NCBI GenBank assembly: GCA_905372355.1
Contig: CAJPOT010000005.1
Location: 1-64,000, forward strand
Length of the DNA: 64,000 nt
Source of the DNA: an uncultured Selenomonas sp.
Lineage (GTDB): Bacteria > Bacillota > Negativicutes > Selenomonadales > Selenomonadaceae
Reading direction: 5' to 3'
This document shows positions 48,489-57,813 of this stretch, one piece after another; within the stretch, counting starts at the first letter, position 1; every line of letters starts with the position of its first letter. The position numbers and the translations under genes were made by a program. Under the pieces are notes generated by a model that saw only the letters and a program-made list of their open reading frames with translations, searched no databases and had not been told where the DNA came from.

Positions 48489-49130
48489 ATGCCATCATTC
48501 ATGAAGGATGAGTTGAAGAAGAAGGACGAGGAAAAGCTCGAGGAGATGAAGCGCGAGATCGACGAGGCGGAGGCCGCAGACACTGCGGACGTCGCAGAAG
48601 AAGCGACGGGAGATGTCCGCGAGGAGACTGCCGAAGGAAACCGTGAAGGTACCGAGGAGGCAGAAAATGGCGCGGACGATCCTGTGAAGCGTGCAGAAAA
48701 GCTTGAAGCCGATCTGGCAGAAAAGGACGCACAGATGCTGCGACTGCGCGCGGACTTCGACAACTTCCGCCGTCGTTCTGTGAAGGAGCGCGAAGAGCTT
48801 GCCGCCGTCGTCACCCAGGGCATCATCACGGATATGCTGCCGCTCCTCGACAACTTCGAGCGTGCACTTTCCGCCGAAGGTTCTGACCTCGACAGCTTCC
48901 GCGCAGGCGTTTCCATGATCTACAAGCAGATGCAGGAAGCGCTCGCGAAGAACGGCTTGGAAGTCATTGATACGAAGGACAAGAAGTTCGACCCGAACTT
49001 CCATCAGGCGGTCATGCGCGTGCAGGATCCCGAGAAGGAGGACGATACGATCGAGCAGGAACTGCAGAAAGGCTACATGGTAAAGGGGCGCGTCATACGC
49101 CCAAGCATGGTGCAGGTCGTTTCAAATTAA
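48489..49130 (+). CDS. grpE: Nucleotide exchange factor GrpE
   Basis: A 213-residue co-chaperone that releases ADP from DnaK. A long acidic, Glu/Ala-rich N-terminus (about residues 1-70) leads into the dimerising coiled coil and the conserved LRLRADFDNFRRRSVKEREE and C-terminal beta domain (GYMVKGRVIRPSMVQV). ATG 48489 is preferred because GAGGTGAAGGG precedes it; ATG 48468 is in frame but lacks a ribosome site. Confidence 0.94.
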   Translation: MPSFMKDELKKKDEEKLEEMKREIDEAEAADTADVAEEATGDVREETAEGNREGTEEAENGADDPVKRAEKLEADLAEKDAQMLRLRADFDNFRRRSVKEREELAAVVTQGIITDMLPLLDNFERALSAEGSDLDSFRAGVSMIYKQMQEALAKNGLEVIDTKDKKFDPNFHQAVMRVQDPEKEDDTIEQELQKGYMVKGRVIRPSMVQVVSN

Positions 49131-49183
49131 GTCAAATAGAGGAAACTCTTTTTATAGATATAAACATTTAGGAGGAATTCATC

Positions 49184-51046
49184 ATGGCAAAAGCAATTGG
49201 CATCGATTTAGGTACCACGAACTCCGTCGTCTCCGTCATGGAGGGCGGCAAGCCCGTTGTCATCACGAACCCGGAGGGCAGCCGCCTGACGCCGTCCGTC
49301 GTTGGCTTCACGAAGACGGGTGAACGTCTCATCGGTCAGCTCGCCAAGCGCCAGGCTGTATCGAACCCCGACCGCACGATCGCGTCGATCAAGCGGCACA
49401 TGGGCGAGAAGGACTACAAGGTTTCCATCGACGGCAAGGACTACACGCCGCCTGAGATTTCGGCAATGATCCTGCAGAAACTCAAGACGGATGCAGAAGC
49501 CTACCTCGGCGAGACGGTGACGCAGGCGGTCATCACGGTGCCGGCGTACTTCAACGACAGCCAGCGCCAGGCGACGAAGGACGCGGGCAAGATCGCGGGT
49601 CTTGACGTCCTGCGCATCGTCAACGAGCCGACGGCGGCTTCGCTGGCCTATGGTGTCGACAAGGGCGGCGAGCATACGGTTCTCGTCTTTGACTTGGGCG
49701 GCGGCACGTTCGATGTCTCGATCCTCGAACTCAGCGAGGGTATGGTCGAGGTCAAGGCGACGAGCGGTGACACGCACTTGGGCGGCGACGACTTCGACCA
49801 CGCCGTCATGAACTGGATGGTCGAGGAGTTCAAGAAGGAGAATGGCATCGACCTCTCCGCCGACAAGATGAGCGCACAGCGCCTGTTGGAAGCGGCGGAA
49901 AAGGCGAAGATCGAGCTTTCGAGCATGATGGAGACGCCGATCAATCTGCCGTTCATCACGGCGGACGCCACGGGTCCGAAGCATCTCGACCTAAAGCTCA
50001 CGCGTGCCAAGTTTGACGAGCTTACGCATGATCTCGTCGAGCGCACGATGGGGCCGACGCGTCAGGCGATGTCGGATGCGGGTCTTTCGCCTTCGGATAT
50101 CGACAAGGTGCTTCTCGTCGGCGGTTCGTCGCGCATCCCTGCCGTGCAGGAAGCCATCAAGGGCTACTTCGGCAAGGAGCCGGATCGCAGCGTGAACCCG
50201 GACGAGTGCGTTTCCATCGGTGCGGCGATTCAGGCCGGCATCATCGTCGGCGAGGTCAAGGACATGCTGCTCCTCGACGTCACACCGCTTTCCCTTGGCA
50301 TCGAGACCTTGGGCGGCGTTTCGACGAAGCTCATCGAGCGCAACACGACGATTCCTGTCCGGAAGAGCCAGGTCTTCTCGACGGCAGCGGACAATCAGCC
50401 GTCGGTTGACATCCACGTCCTGCAGGGCGAGCGTGAGATGGCAGCGGGCAACAAGACGCTCGGACGCTTCGAGCTTTCCGATATCCCGCCGGCACCGCGC
50501 GGCGTTCCCCGCATCGAGGTTGCCTTCGACATCGACGCAAACGGCATCGTGCATGTCTCCGCGAAGGATCTCGGCACGGGCAAGGAGCAGAAGATCACGA
50601 TTCAGTCCGACAGCGGCATGAGCAAGGATGACATCGACCGCATGGTCAAGGAAGCTCAGGCGCATGAGGCCGAGGACAAGAAGCAGAAGGAGACCGTGGA
50701 GGTCAGAAACCGTGCCGATTCGGCTGTCTATCAGGCGGAGAAGGCGATTAAGGATCTCGGCGACAAGGTCGACAAGGCGAAGGCGGACGAAGTACAGGCG
50801 GCGGCCGATAAGGTCAAGGAAGCGCTGAAGGGCACGGACACGGACGCCATCAAGAAGGCGACGGAAGAGCTGGAAAAGCCGCTCTATGAGATGAGCGCGG
50901 CGGCGTACCAGCAGGCGGGCGGTCCTGAGGCTGCAGCAGCCGCGGGCGCAGCTCCCGGTGCGGGTGCTGCGGATGCAGGTGCGAAGAGCGAGGACGACAA
51001 TGTCGTCGACGCCGAGTACACGGAAGTCAAGGACGACAAGAAATAA
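49184..51046 (+). CDS. dnaK: Chaperone protein DnaK (Hsp70)
   Basis: A 620-residue ATP-driven chaperone. The nucleotide-binding domain has [25 protein letters not shown] and [12 protein letters not shown]; the substrate domain has [14 protein letters not shown]; an Ala/Gly-rich tail ends in acidic-basic residues. AGGAGG lies 9 nt before ATG 49184. No separate promoter was seen, so it depends on the CIRCE promoter. Confidence 0.99.
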   Translation: MAKAIGIDLGTTNSVVSVMEGGKPVVITNPEGSRLTPSVVGFTKTGERLIGQLAKRQAVSNPDRTIASIKRHMGEKDYKVSIDGKDYTPPEISAMILQKLKTDAEAYLGETVTQAVITVPAYFNDSQRQATKDAGKIAGLDVLRIVNEPTAASLAYGVDKGGEHTVLVFDLGGGTFDVSILELSEGMVEVKATSGDTHLGGDDFDHAVMNWMVEEFKKENGIDLSADKMSAQRLLEAAEKAKIELSSMMETPINLPFITADATGPKHLDLKLTRAKFDELTHDLVERTMGPTRQAMSDAGLSPSDIDKVLLVGGSSRIPAVQEAIKGYFGKEPDRSVNPDECVSIGAAIQAGIIVGEVKDMLLLDVTPLSLGIETLGGVSTKLIERNTTIPVRKSQVFSTAADNQPSVDIHVLQGEREMAAGNKTLGRFELSDIPPAPRGVPRIEVAFDIDANGIVHVSAKDLGTGKEQKITIQSDSGMSKDDIDRMVKEAQAHEAEDKKQKETVEVRNRADSAVYQAEKAIKDLGDKVDKAKADEVQAAADKVKEALKGTDTDAIKKATEELEKPLYEMSAAAYQQAGGPEAAAAAGAAPGAGAADAGAKSEDDNVVDAEYTEVKDDKK

Positions 51047-51143
51047 GCGTAAGAAGTGACGGAGAGTGTGGAGCGTGGAGTTCATGCTCCGCACTCTTTT
51101 GACGATAAAGGACAGGCGCACTGAGCGCTGTGAGGTGTTTATT

Positions 51144-52313
51144 GTGAGCGAGAAACGCGATTACTATGAGGTGCTCGGCCTCTCCAAAGGCGCTTCGGAT
51201 GCGGACATCAAGAAGGCGTTCAAGAAGATGGCGCGCAAGTACCATCCCGATTTGAACCGCGACAACCCGAAGGAAGCTGCCGAGAAGTTCAAGGAGGTCA
51301 ACGAGGCCTATCAAGTCCTCTCCGATCCGCAGAAGAAATCGACGTACGATCAATTCGGCCACGCGGCGTTTGACGGTGCGGGCGGCGGTGCAGGGGGCGC
51401 AGGGGGCTTCGGCGGTTTCGGCGGCGGCTTCGGTGGCTTTGGCGGCGGCATGGGCGGTTTCGGCATGGACGACATCATGGACGCCTTCTTCGGCGGCGGC
51501 GGTCGTCGTCGCGGGCCGAAAGGCCCTGAGCCGGGCAATGATCTGCGCTATGACTTGGAGATTACTTTTGAGGAAGCGGCGTTCGGCAAGGAGGTCGAGC
51601 TGACGGTTCCACGCACGGAAAACTGTGATGTGTGTCACGGCACGGGCGCGGCCGAGGGAACGAAGCCCGAGACGTGTCCCGACTGCCACGGCACGGGGCA
51701 GGTGCAGAAGGCGCAGCGCACGCCGCTCGGCAACTTCATGACCTCGCGTCCGTGCAGCCGCTGCGGCGGCACGGGGCAGGTCGTCAAGAATCCGTGCAAG
51801 AAGTGCGGCGGCACGGGTCACACGCGCGTCAACCGCAAGATCGAGGTCAAGATCCCTGCGGGCATCGACGAGGGGCAGCGCGTGCGCATCTCGGGCGGCG
51901 GCGAAGCGGGGCAGCGCGGCGGTCCGAACGGCGATCTCTACGTCTATATCTATGTGAAGCATCACAAGCTGTTCAAGAGGAGCGGCGCGGACGTCATCAG
52001 CGAGGTGCCGATCTCCTTTGTGCAGGCGGCGCTCGGCGACACGATCGAGGTGCCGACCATCGACGGCAAGGCGGAGCTGAAGATTCCCGCGGGCATCCAA
52101 TCGGGCACGGTTCTCCGCATGCGCGGCAAGGGCATCCCGCATCTAAGGGGCACGGGGCGCGGCGATCAGCATGTGCGCGTCAAGGTCTTGACGCCACAGA
52201 AGCTTACGAGCAAGCAGAAGGATGCACTGAAGGCATTCGGCGACCTCTGCGGCGAAAGCGTCAATCCCGAGCAGAAGACGTTCAAGGATACGCTGAAGAG
52301 TTTCTTCAAATGA
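51144..52313 (+). CDS. dnaJ: Chaperone protein DnaJ (Hsp40)
   Basis: A 389-residue type I J-protein. The J domain has [20 protein letters not shown] and the HPD triad (YHPDLN); a Gly/Phe region follows (about 75-115); four zinc-finger repeats ([32 protein letters not shown]) span about residues 160-230; then the client-binding and dimer domains. It starts at GTG 51144 with GAGGTG upstream; longer in-frame starts would precede the J domain wrongly. It is the last gene of the operon. Confidence 0.97.
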   Translation: MSEKRDYYEVLGLSKGASDADIKKAFKKMARKYHPDLNRDNPKEAAEKFKEVNEAYQVLSDPQKKSTYDQFGHAAFDGAGGGAGGAGGFGGFGGGFGGFGGGMGGFGMDDIMDAFFGGGGRRRGPKGPEPGNDLRYDLEITFEEAAFGKEVELTVPRTENCDVCHGTGAAEGTKPETCPDCHGTGQVQKAQRTPLGNFMTSRPCSRCGGTGQVVKNPCKKCGGTGHTRVNRKIEVKIPAGIDEGQRVRISGGGEAGQRGGPNGDLYVYIYVKHHKLFKRSGADVISEVPISFVQAALGDTIEVPTIDGKAELKIPAGIQSGTVLRMRGKGIPHLRGTGRGDQHVRVKVLTPQKLTSKQKDALKAFGDLCGESVNPEQKTFKDTLKSFFK

Positions 52314-52352
52314 ATATTCGGCGCGAAGTGATTGTGCGCGAAAAGGCATGGG

Positions 52353-52384
52353 AAAGGGGAGCTGCTCCGGCAGCTCCCCTTTGT
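52353..52384 (+). terminator. Terminator after dnaJ
   Basis: AAAGGGGAGCTGC (52353-52365) pairs perfectly with GCAGCTCCCCTTT (52370-52382) around TCCG. Confidence 0.85.
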
Positions 52385-52450
52385 GCTTGCAATATTGGCT
52401 TCTTGTTTAAATGTTATATGCACGTTGCCTTTGCTTTTGCGATGCGGCCG

Positions 52451-53092
52451 CTATTTCTTTCGCGCGACCGGATCGCTCAATCCCTCGATTGCGCCGCCTG
52501 CAATCGCCCATAGGTAGAGGCTGGCGGTACTTGCGTAGGGAGAGTAGCGCTTCTTGTAGCGCTCGAATCTCTTGTGGTCGATTTCCTTGTGTCGGTAGAG
52601 CATCCGAAGGCCGCGTTGTATGCCGAGGTCGCCGAAGCTCAGGACGTCAGGACGTCGGAGCGTGAAGATCAGCAGCATTTCCGCTGTCCAGGCGCCGACG
52701 CCTTTGAGTGAGGAGAGGGCGCAGATGACCTCGTCATCGCTCATCGCATACAAGGCGGCGATATTGAAATCACGGTTCGCAACCTTCTCGGCAAAGTCCA
52801 TGATGTAGTCGACCTTGCGAAAACTCGTGCCGACGGCCTGCAGTTCCTCGCGTCCAAGGGAAAGCAGATGCGCCGCATCCACCGTGCAGACCTTCTTACA
52901 GAGCCTTGCCCAGACGGCTTCCTGCGCCTTCGTCGAGATCTGCTGCCCGATGATGTGATGCACGACGGCGGAAAACACGTCGTCATGCACGGGACGCTCC
53001 AGCACACCGAGGCTCTCGATGACGGCGGCGAGTTTCTTGTCCTTGGACTTCAAATAGGCGATTTCCTTTTCGCCGCAGGGAACATACATCAT
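52451..53092 (-). CDS. DNA-3-methyladenine glycosylase II-like (AlkA/HhH-GPD)
   Basis: A 213-residue base-excision repair glycosylase that removes alkylated purines. The HhH-GPD region reads SLKGVGAWTAEMLLIF, followed by the catalytic Asp in LSFGDLGIQRGL. HHIIGQQISTKAQEAVW is the usual N-terminal signature. It lacks the N-terminal domain of E. coli AlkA, as many Firmicutes enzymes do. The EamA gene lies 11 nt upstream in the same operon. Confidence 0.9.
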   Translation of the reverse strand: MMYVPCGEKEIAYLKSKDKKLAAVIESLGVLERPVHDDVFSAVVHHIIGQQISTKAQEAVWARLCKKVCTVDAAHLLSLGREELQAVGTSFRKVDYIMDFAEKVANRDFNIAALYAMSDDEVICALSSLKGVGAWTAEMLLIFTLRRPDVLSFGDLGIQRGLRMLYRHKEIDHKRFERYKKRYSPYASTASLYLWAIAGGAIEGLSDPVARKK

Positions 53093-53103
53093 GTGCGTCC
53101 TTT

Positions 53104-53532
53104 CTACAGTACGGCGATGATCAAACTGCCGAGAGCGATGAGAAAGATGCCGATGCCGTGCGTGAGGCTGACTTCTTCCTCAAAAATGAGGATGGCAAGG
53201 AGGACGGCGAAGACGACGCTGAGCTTGTCTATGGGAGCGACGCGCGAAACGTCGCCAGTCTTCAGTGCCATGAAATAGAAGAGCCACGATGTCGCTCCGG
53301 CAATGCCGCTCAAAGCGACGCATGCCAAGGCTCTGCGGTCGGCAAACACTTCGGGCAGATGCGAGGCATGTCCCTGCACGACCATGACCGCGACGAGGAA
53401 GATCGCCATGATGACGCCGCGCACGGCAGTGGCGGCGCTGCTGTCCAGCCCTTCAAGGCCCATCTTGCCGAAGATGGAGACGAAGGCGGCGGAAAGTGCG
53501 GAGAGGAGTGCATAGAGAAGCCAAGAGGACAT
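53104..53532 (-). CDS. EamA family small transporter-like protein
   Basis: A 142-residue membrane protein with about five hydrophobic segments: a single EamA (DMT) repeat, half the length of the usual 10-TM exporters, so it would need to dimerise. Signatures are LLYALLSALSAAFVSIFGKM and RVAPIDKLSVVFAVLLAILI. The substrate is unknown. It is upstream of the glycosylase gene and divergent from the type I toxin. Confidence 0.85.
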   Translation of the reverse strand: MSSWLLYALLSALSAAFVSIFGKMGLEGLDSSAATAVRGVIMAIFLVAVMVVQGHASHLPEVFADRRALACVALSGIAGATSWLFYFMALKTGDVSRVAPIDKLSVVFAVLLAILIFEEEVSLTHGIGIFLIALGSLIIAVL

Positions 53533-53551
53533 GAGTGAAACCTTTCTTTCC

Positions 53552-53580
53552 TTGTGGACGATACGAAAATACTGTATAAT
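53552..53580 (+). promoter_or_regulatory. Promoter of the 53655 toxin mRNA
   Basis: TTGTGG (53552-53557), 17 nt, TATAAT (53575-53580). In the leader, CCACTTCC (about 53618) can pair with the ribosome site GGGAGGTGG (53641-53649), hiding it. Confidence 0.65.
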
Positions 53581-53654
53581 AGCGGCAGAGAACCACCAAA
53601 GGCTAAGCGGCTGCTTCTTCCACTTCCATTCTGAAAAGAAGGGAGGTGGCGCGT

Positions 53655-53726
53655 ATGACTTCTTTCGAGTTGATCGTGATTTTGATCTTCGCGACAGGGT
53701 ACATTATCGTGATAAAAAAGAAATAA
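53655..53726 (+). CDS. Small hydrophobic peptide, putative type I toxin
   Basis: A 23-codon ORF (MTSFELIVILIFATGYIIV, then basic IKKK) of the holin-like/TxpA type. A strong GGGAGGTGG site lies just upstream. A convergent RNA starts from the opposite promoter at 53815-53843 and ends inside the last codons (T-tract complement at 53714-53723). The stop codon sits in a shared hairpin (TAACCGC 53724-53730/GCGGTTA 53748-53754). The whole design copies known TxpA/RatA-type modules; toxicity is inferred. Confidence 0.7.
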   Translation: MTSFELIVILIFATGYIIVIKKK

Positions 53727-53808
53727 CCGCCCCCTCGCCAAAGGATAGCGGTTAGTTCTTAACCCATTTCTTTCGGAAGAGGTAGCCGTTTACGGTGGTT
53801 CTCTTCTT
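53714..53808 (-). ncRNA. Putative type I antitoxin RNA
   Basis: A - strand RNA of about 95 nt from the 53815-53843 promoter, ending at hairpin TAACCGC/GCGGTTA followed (on the - strand) by TTTCTTTTTT. It is complementary to the 3' end of the toxin mRNA. Confidence 0.65.
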
Positions 53809-53814
53809 GTCTAT

Positions 53815-53843
53815 ATCATAGCAGATTCACGACACGCTTGCAA
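53815..53843 (-). promoter_or_regulatory. Promoter of the antitoxin RNA
   Basis: On the - strand TTGCAA (53838-53843), 17 nt, TATGAT (53815-53820). Confidence 0.75.
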
Positions 53844-53844
53844 G

Positions 53845-53982
53845 TTTTTTGGTGTTTGGCGTACTACGGCTGATGGTACAACCACAATGGACATATATTG
53901 TCACGATAGCAACGAATTTGACGCATCAGACAGGAAGAAAATCGAAGAAGGATTGCGGGGCTTAGGTCTTGGAAACGAATAA
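53845..53982 (+). pseudogene. Possible 3' remnant of an unknown gene
   Basis: A 46-codon open frame without a start that reads protein-like (FFGVWRTTADGTTTMDIYCH, then charged DRKKIEEGLRGLGLGNE) and stops at TAA 53980-53982. It could be the C-terminus of a gene truncated when the toxin-antitoxin module arrived. The family was not recognised; chance is a fair alternative. Confidence 0.25.
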
Positions 53983-53997
53983 GCGGGTATTTTAGGT

Positions 53998-54108
53998 ATA
54001 AACTACACGCACAAACGTCCACTTTGTGGACATTGTGCGCCGCCCTTACAGAAACCTAACCAATCGGTCTGCACCCTCTGGGCTTGACCTCTCGGGGTTT
54101 CATGGTAA
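53998..54108 (+). repeat. Structured repeat element, copy E (left hairpin + one module)
   Basis: Left hairpin CGCACAA (54008-54014)/TTGTGCG (54033-54039) around GTCCAC-TTT-GTGGAC. The module has GAAACC (54051-54056)/GGTTTC (54096-54101), GGTC/GACC and CCC/GGG; the CCAA stem is imperfect (TCGG instead of TTGG). It lies between the 53845 remnant and tRNA-Pro. Confidence 0.78.
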
Positions 54109-54167
54109 AAAAATGGAGCTATCCAAATAGCAGTTGGATAACCCCTGAAGCCTTGAAAATACTAAGC

Positions 54168-54244
54168 TGGTCGGAGCGACGGGATTTGAACCCACGACCT
54201 CTTCCACCCCAAGGAAGCGCTCTACCAAGCTGAGCCACGCCCCG
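54168..54244 (-). tRNA. tRNA-Pro (anticodon GGG)
   Basis: On the - strand the cloverleaf is complete: acceptor CGGGGCG/CGCTCCG, anticodon arm CTTCC-TTGGGGT-GGAAG with anticodon GGG, T arm GTGGGTTCAAATCCC, discriminator A and an encoded CCA. A TATACT at 54253-54258 (complement) may be its -10. Confidence 0.96.
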
Positions 54245-54437
54245 ACTGCTTTAGTATAGCAGACTTCTCCCGAAAAAGCTAGGGGAAATTTTCTTTTTTT
54301 AGAAAAACTTTGCGGCAGCAGGATTTTCGGATGGGGGAGTGCTCGGCTGATCCATGATGGAAAGTGTTTGAGATCGTACAAGTACAAAGGCATAGGAAGA
54401 AAGATTCTCATACAAGAGAATGAAGGACTTTTTTCGT

Positions 54438-54483
54438 TTCGGTAACAAGTGTTACCGAAGGGGGATGATCTCTTTGCTATGAT
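54438..54483 (+). promoter_or_regulatory. hcp promoter with a CRP/FNR-type palindrome
   Basis: A perfect inverted repeat (TTCGGTAACA 54438-54447, AG, TGTTACCGAA 54450-54459) upstream of TATGAT (54478-54483), with no good -35. Its centre is 41.5 bp before the predicted start (about 54490), the place where CRP/FNR-family activators such as HcpR act in class II promoters. Confidence 0.65.
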
Positions 54484-54549
54484 AAGGCTGTCAGGAGGAA
54501 CTGCCTCGTGCGGGTTCTCGTTACATCGCAAAGAGAGAGGATGGTATAT

Positions 54550-56187
54550 ATGGAGAACAAGATGTTTTGCTTTCAGTGTCAGGAGACGGCGGGCTGCAAA
54601 GGCTGTACGCAGGTGGGCGTTTGCGGCAAGAAGCCGGAGGTCGCAGGACTTCAAGACCTTTTGGTTTATGTGACGAAAGGGATTTCTGCTGTTTCGACGG
54701 CGCTGCGCGAGGCGGGAAAGACGGTTTCCCAAGCGGTCAATGATCGCGTCACGCTGAATCTCTTCATCACGATTACGAATGCGAACTTCGACGATGCAGC
54801 GATTGCCGATGCGATCGAAGAGACGCTCGGCATGAAGGAAGAGCTGCTGAAGGAGCTTGCCGACACGTCGAAGCTTCCGGCGGCGGCTCTTTGGAACGGT
54901 GCGAGGAGCGAATTCCAGGAAAAGGCGGCCTCGGCAGACGTCGGTGTTCTCGCGACGGAGAACGAGGACGTTCGCAGCCTCAGGGAGCTTGCGACGTACG
55001 GTCTCAAGGGCATGGCGGCGTACAATCATCATGCGAATGTCGTAGACTACCGTGATGAGGCGATCGACGCCTTCATGCAGAAGGCGCTGGCGAAGCTCTT
55101 AGACGACAGCCTCTCGGGCGACGATCTCACGGCTCTCGTGCTGGAGACGGGCAAGTACGGCGTCGATGTCATGGCGCTCTTGGACAAGGCGAACACGGAG
55201 ACTTACGGCAATCCGGAAATCACGAAGGTTGATCTCGGAGTGCGCAAGAACCCGGGCATCTTGATTTCGGGTCACGATCTTAAGGATCTGAAGGAACTGC
55301 TTGATCAGACAGAGGGTACGGGCGTTGACGTCTACACGCACGGCGAGATGCTGCCCGCGCACTACTATCCGGCCTTCAAGAAGTACGCACACTTTGCGGG
55401 CAACTACGGCAATGCTTGGTGGCAGCAGAAGGAAGAGTTCGAGTCTTTCAACGGCCCGATTCTCATGACGACGAACTGCATCGTGCCGCCGAAGGCGAGC
55501 TATCAGGATCGCATCTTTACGACGGCTGCCGTCGGCTTTCCCGGCTGTCCGCACATCGAAGAGAAGAACGGCAAGAAGGACTTCTCCGCTGTCATCGAGT
55601 TGGCGAAGAAGTGTGCGCCTCCGAAGGAGTTGGAGCAGGGCGAGATCGTCGGCGGCTTTGCGCATGAGCAGGTCTTTGCGCTTGCCGACAAGGTGGTTGA
55701 CGCCGTGAAGTCGGGCGCAATCAAGAAGTTTGTCGTCATGGCCGGCTGCGACGGTCGTCATAAGACACGCAGCTATTACCGCGATTTCGCCGAGGCTCTG
55801 CCGAAGGACACGGTCATTCTGACGGCGGGCTGCGCGAAGTACAAGTACATCAAGCTCAATCTCGGCGATATCGGCGGCATTCCGCGCGTGCTCGATGCGG
55901 GGCAGTGCAACGATTCGTACTCGCTGGCGCTCATCGCGCTGAAGCTTAAGGAAGTCTTCGGCCTCGCCGATGTGAACGAACTGCCGGTTGTCTACAACAT
56001 CGCATGGTATGAGCAGAAGGCGGTCATCGTCCTCCTCGCGCTCCTGCACCTCGGCGTGAAGAACATCCATCTCGGACCGACGCTTCCGGCGTTCCTCTCG
56101 CCGAACGTCGCGAACGTGCTCGTCGAGACCTTCGGCATCGGCGGCATCACGGACGTCGAGAGCGACATCAAGAGCATGATCGGCTGA
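54550..56187 (+). CDS. hcp: Hydroxylamine reductase / hybrid-cluster protein
   Basis: A 545-residue Hcp that reduces hydroxylamine or NO and carries a [4Fe-4S] and a hybrid Fe-S-O cluster. The N-terminal cysteines ([15 protein letters not shown], next Cys near residue 25) match the CxxC-x8-C-x5-C pattern. Hybrid-cluster ligands occur in [15 protein letters not shown] and [13 protein letters not shown] 54550 has GAGAGG 9 nt upstream; earlier in-frame starts clash with that site. The promoter palindrome suggests nitrosative-stress control. Confidence 0.95.
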   Translation: MENKMFCFQCQETAGCKGCTQVGVCGKKPEVAGLQDLLVYVTKGISAVSTALREAGKTVSQAVNDRVTLNLFITITNANFDDAAIADAIEETLGMKEELLKELADTSKLPAAALWNGARSEFQEKAASADVGVLATENEDVRSLRELATYGLKGMAAYNHHANVVDYRDEAIDAFMQKALAKLLDDSLSGDDLTALVLETGKYGVDVMALLDKANTETYGNPEITKVDLGVRKNPGILISGHDLKDLKELLDQTEGTGVDVYTHGEMLPAHYYPAFKKYAHFAGNYGNAWWQQKEEFESFNGPILMTTNCIVPPKASYQDRIFTTAAVGFPGCPHIEEKNGKKDFSAVIELAKKCAPPKELEQGEIVGGFAHEQVFALADKVVDAVKSGAIKKFVVMAGCDGRHKTRSYYRDFAEALPKDTVILTAGCAKYKYIKLNLGDIGGIPRVLDAGQCNDSYSLALIALKLKEVFGLADVNELPVVYNIAWYEQKAVIVLLALLHLGVKNIHLGPTLPAFLSPNVANVLVETFGIGGITDVESDIKSMIG

Positions 56188-56215
56188 GCATCGTGTGTGC
56201 TGAAGCCGCATAGCG

Positions 56216-56256
56216 AAAAAGGGTTCCCTTTGCGAAAAGTAAGGGGAGCCCTTTTC
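56216..56256 (+). terminator. Terminator after hcp
   Basis: An imperfect stem of AAAAAGGGTTCCCTT (56216-56230) with AAGGGGAGCCCTTTT (56241-56255). Confidence 0.6.
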
Positions 56257-56324
56257 TTATAAAAATTTCGGAGAGGGATGTAGAAATTTTATTTCAGGGA
56301 CAAATCATGTCCCTAGATAGAACA

Positions 56325-56364
56325 AGGGCGGCGCATAAGTCGGGATGGACTTATGCGCTGCCCT
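56325..56364. terminator. Hairpin between hcp and the hemerythrin gene
   Basis: A 17-bp stem (56325-56341 with 56348-56364, one G-T pair), 27 nt beyond the - strand stop codon; it probably terminates the hemerythrin mRNA. The T-tract is weak. Confidence 0.5.
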
Positions 56365-56390
56365 GTTCATGTAAGGGACGGTCTATCGTG

Positions 56391-57695
56391 TCATTCTGTC
56401 AGCTTCGATGCCGCTTCTTCGATGTAGGGCATCTTCTTGTCAACCTTCAGGATATGCTGTACGAGCCAGTTGAGAAGGAATTTGATGAGTTTGTCGAGCG
56501 CGTCTTCCTGATCGCGGTCGATTTCGTCGAAGTCGATGTTGTTGAGCTTCTCGACGAAGGCTGTGTGTGCGGCGACCTGCTCGGCAAGGCCGTCATAGTT
56601 GATGCTCTTCATGTAGCGCTCCTCATCGGCGAAGTGCTTGATCGTGTAGTCGCGCAGTTCTTCGATGATCTCGATGATGTCGTCGAATTTATCGACGCGG
56701 AACTCGTCATGCACGAGTTCGTATGTTTGGCGCACCAAGTCGAAGAGTGTTTCGTGCTCCTTGTCGACGAGCGGTATCTGCGTGCGGAATTCGTCGGTGA
56801 AGGCGAAGGGATCGGCGGGCTCCTTCTTTGCCTTGATGACTGTCGTCGTCGGCTTTGCTGCCTTGGGCGCGACTGCCTTTGCCGCAGGTTTGACGGCAGA
56901 AGTGGGTGCGGAGGCTGCTTCCTCCGTGGGCTTCTTTGCGGAGGCTTTCGTCACTTTTTTTGCGGGTTCGGCTGCTTTCGCGGCAGGCGCATCGCCCTTG
57001 CTGCCTTCATTAGCAGGTGCAGCGGCATTGGTCGGCTTCGTGGCAGTGCGCTTCTTCGTCGTCTTTTTGGCGGGAGCGGCGGGCGCTTCTGGCAGCTGGG
57101 CTGCCGGCGCTTTTGCCTCGATGGTCGTTTTCGCCTTCTTTTCGACGGAGGACGCGTGCTCTTCCTTGATTTCCTTACTTGTATGTGCCGCTTCTCGTGC
57201 CTTGGCGGCTTCTTCGGCGTGCGCCGTTTCTGCTGCCCGCGCTTCCTTTGCCGCCCGTGCCTTCGCCTCGACGGCGGCGGCCTTTGCCTTCTTCAGTGCG
57301 CTGCCGATCAGCATGTCGCTCGATAAAATGTGCTGCAGAAACCATTCGTTGAGGAAGTGCAGGAGACTCGTAAGCTCCTCGTGGTCGTTCTGGAAGTTCA
57401 TCGAGGATTTGTGCTGGTCGATGACTTCGCGAAAATGTGCGTGCGCCTCCTTCTGATCTGCAAGCTCGTCATCGCGCGACATGGCCATGATTTCTTCTTC
57501 GTAGACGTGCTGTTTGACGATATGATCGTGCATCGTCGCCAGGAGTTGACCGCTCAAGCGGTGGTACTCGTCCTCATGACCGGCGGCGAGCGCTACGCGC
57601 GCTTCTTCCATGTCTTCCAAGAGGCGGCGGTGTCCGTTGTCGATAAAGGGGATTCCTGTTTCAAAATTTTCCAAGAAGCGGTACATAAGGCTCAC
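56391..57695 (-). CDS. Two-domain bacteriohemerythrin with long Ala/Lys linker
   Basis: A 434-residue cytoplasmic protein with hemerythrin domains at both ends (about 1-130 and 300-434), each starting F..GIPFIDNGH or F.TQIPLVDKEH and ending FLQHILSSD or WLVQHILKVD. The linker (about 135-295) is rich in Ala, Lys, Pro and Thr. Hemerythrins bind O2 (or NO) at a di-iron site. In both domains the expected H-x3-H pair reads Q-x3-H (DQKEAH, EQVAAH), so one iron ligand appears replaced. Its neighbour hcp supports a stress role. Confidence 0.85.
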   Translation of the reverse strand: MSLMYRFLENFETGIPFIDNGHRRLLEDMEEARVALAAGHEDEYHRLSGQLLATMHDHIVKQHVYEEEIMAMSRDDELADQKEAHAHFREVIDQHKSSMNFQNDHEELTSLLHFLNEWFLQHILSSDMLIGSALKKAKAAAVEAKARAAKEARAAETAHAEEAAKAREAAHTSKEIKEEHASSVEKKAKTTIEAKAPAAQLPEAPAAPAKKTTKKRTATKPTNAAAPANEGSKGDAPAAKAAEPAKKVTKASAKKPTEEAASAPTSAVKPAAKAVAPKAAKPTTTVIKAKKEPADPFAFTDEFRTQIPLVDKEHETLFDLVRQTYELVHDEFRVDKFDDIIEIIEELRDYTIKHFADEERYMKSINYDGLAEQVAAHTAFVEKLNNIDFDEIDRDQEDALDKLIKFLLNWLVQHILKVDKKMPYIEEAASKLTE

Positions 57696-57813
57696 TCCAT
57701 TTTTGCATAGTAATTCTCTTCTAAAGTATATCGTAGGTTAGGAGGTTTGTCTTAAGCTCGTCTTTTGACCCATAGCTATATCTGCTATAATGGAAAGAAA
57801 TGAGGTGTGGAGG

